Shown here in pieces: positions 63,416 to 64,000 of a DNA stretch of 64,000 nucleotides. The notes under the pieces were generated by a model. The model did no database searches, had not been told where the DNA came from, and saw nothing but the letters and a program-made list of their open reading frames with translations. Both the position numbers and the translations under genes were made by a program. The stretch's first letter is position 1; every line of letters begins with the position of its first letter. The DNA is from Clostridium sp. JN-9 (GTDB taxonomy: Bacteria > Bacillota > Clostridia > Clostridiales > Clostridiaceae). The stretch spans positions 2,666,001-2,730,000 of the forward strand of contig NZ_CP035280.1 of NCBI RefSeq assembly GCF_004103695.1, in the 5' to 3' direction.

Positions 63416-63625
63416 ATGAAAGCATTAGATATTACCGCACTTGTATTAGTTATTATAGGCGCTATAAATTGGGGTCTTATTGGTTTTTTCCAGTTTGATT
63501 TAATAGCTACATTGTTTGGAAGTATGTCTGCATTCACAAGAATTGTATATGCTATTGTTGGCATAGCAGGATTATATGCCATTTCATTCCTTGGAAAAGA
63601 TAGAGAAACAAGAGAAGTTAAATAG
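63416..63625 (+). CDS. DUF378 family small membrane protein
   Basis: The protein of about 69 residues begins MKALDITALVLVIIGAINWGLIGFFQFDLIATLFG and continues with RIVYAIVGIAGLYAIS, the DUF378 pattern: two membrane helices with a conserved GAINWGL motif. Function unknown. The ATG at 63416 has GGAGATGT nine or more bases before it; the TTG at 63395 would lie upstream of that site. Confidence 0.88.
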   Translation: MKALDITALVLVIIGAINWGLIGFFQFDLIATLFGSMSAFTRIVYAIVGIAGLYAISFLGKDRETREVK

Positions 63626-63640
63626 TAATTTAACATTACA

Positions 63641-63672
63641 AACCCCTGATATTATTATTGGGGGTTAATTTT
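63641..63672 (+). terminator. terminator of the DUF378 gene
   Basis: AACCCC / GGGGTT with a 14-nt AT-rich loop is followed by AATTTTA. It lies 16 bp after the stop codon. Confidence 0.65.
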
Positions 63673-63760
63673 ATGCTGCATATATCTTAAAATAAATTTA
63701 GTGTTATAATTAAATTATATAATTTTAGTATATATTTTGATTTAAAAGGGGATGCATATT

Positions 63761-64000
63761 ATGAACAAGAATGATAATTGCAGAGACTTTTTAAAAGCCA
63801 ACGCATTTATTGACCTTGAAAGCATAGAAACAGATCAAAATAAGGAAATGCCTGAACCTCCCATTCAAAAGCAGTGTCCTGAAAATGTAAAGCTTATAGA
63901 TTTAGTTTCTCCCGATTTGTTTACCTGTGGGCAGATGGACATTCTTTCTACATTGAGAAAAAGAAAAACCAGACATGCCTATAGCGATGTTCCTCTTACT
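63761..64000 (+). CDS. SagB/nitroreductase-family dehydrogenase, N-terminal part
   Basis: Eighty codons are present and the gene continues past the window. The product starts MNKNDNCRDFLKANAFIDLE, continues with ETDQNKEMPEPPIQKQCPEN and KLIDLVSP, and reaches ILSTLRKRKTRHAYSDVPLT. This is the N-terminal pattern of SagB/ThcOx-type FMN nitroreductases, where the R-x-S/T-R-x-Y segment begins the FMN-binding domain. The substrate cannot be told from the visible part. AAAAGGGGATG ribosome region before ATG. Confidence 0.8.
   Translation, partial: MNKNDNCRDFLKANAFIDLESIETDQNKEMPEPPIQKQCPENVKLIDLVSPDLFTCGQMDILSTLRKRKTRHAYSDVPLT

Noticed and set aside
63304-63498. Plus-strand frame overlapping the DUF378 gene
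   Set aside because: It is out of frame with the well-supported DUF378 gene and lacks family similarity or a ribosome site.
1-64000. tRNA, rRNA or other large RNA genes
   Set aside because: No GC-rich cloverleaf with GTTCGA-type loops or rRNA signature was found on either strand by eye.

Overview
The window is low-GC DNA from an anaerobic, spore-forming member of Clostridium sensu stricto. The signs are an alpha/beta-type small acid-soluble spore protein, two rubredoxin-first rubrerythrins, a B12-dependent class II ribonucleotide reductase, a probable PPi-type phosphofructokinase, a sigma-54-controlled 2,3-butanediol-type dehydrogenase, AT-rich spacers and strong GGAGG ribosome sites. From memory the dehydrogenase closely resembles the 2,3-butanediol dehydrogenases of acetogenic clostridia; the species cannot be fixed from the sequence alone.

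Layout. 1-7290 (minus strand): the start of hslO, a methyltransferase, a spore protein and a complete oppABCDF peptide-uptake operon. 7922-10618 (plus): asd-dapA-dapB for diaminopimelate and lysine. 10681-12933 (minus): iscS-type cysteine desulfurase and mnmA for tRNA 2-thiouridine. 13000-14630: a repeat-rich zone with a small HTH gene and a decayed IS1595-like element. 14625-19232 (minus): a two-gene ABC exporter and a three-gene polar amino acid importer. 19547-22692: a sigma-54 activator and its likely target dehydrogenase, with a -24/-12 promoter and an upstream activator site between them.

22906-29018 is the most interesting part. Two nearly identical rubrerythrin genes flank what I read as a cell-cell signalling module: a TTG-started HTH+TPR (RRNPP-type) regulator on the plus strand, and a divergent, easily overlooked 55-codon gene at 26683-26850 that encodes a signal-peptide-bearing precursor. 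Further along the minus strand lie a secreted protein, a membrane-anchored protein and an esterase-like lipoprotein. The peptide gene and the lipoprotein gene share an identical 23-bp promoter-proximal motif and similar 5' leaders, so they look co-regulated.

29107-35751: fetAB-like metal exporter, an Fe-S aldo/keto reductase, and a LytS/LytTR two-component system next to a CstA-family carrier with helically phased repeats between them, which resembles pyruvate-sensing systems. 35804-39232: addB without an adjacent addA. 39540-41120: an IS110-family element with a candidate bridge RNA. 41311-44011: PFK and a glycosyltransferase with a histone-H1-like tail. 44615-45994: SPFH/NfeD pair. 46264-47996: an IS1202-like element between 30-bp direct repeats. 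48066-51398: nadE, a YaaR-like gene, a candidate small RNA and a MazF-like toxin. 51579-54459: a yybP-ykoY (Mn2+) riboswitch and the P-type ATPase it should control. 54517-59590: cvfB, gamma-carbonic anhydrase, a BFD-like ferredoxin, and nrdJ behind paired NrdR boxes. 59597-60640: palindromic repeats and a second IS1595-derived element. 60747-64000: small membrane proteins, map, an Lrp-type regulator and the start of a SagB/nitroreductase-like gene.

A family of dispersed elements built from AAAGATT heptamers, short hairpins and IS1595-like ends recurs at about 1.1, 13.1, 13.9-14.6, 44.4 and 59.8-60.6 kb. No tRNA, rRNA or CRISPR array was seen. Many start codons below were moved from the longest reading frame to the codon with the best-spaced ribosome site.
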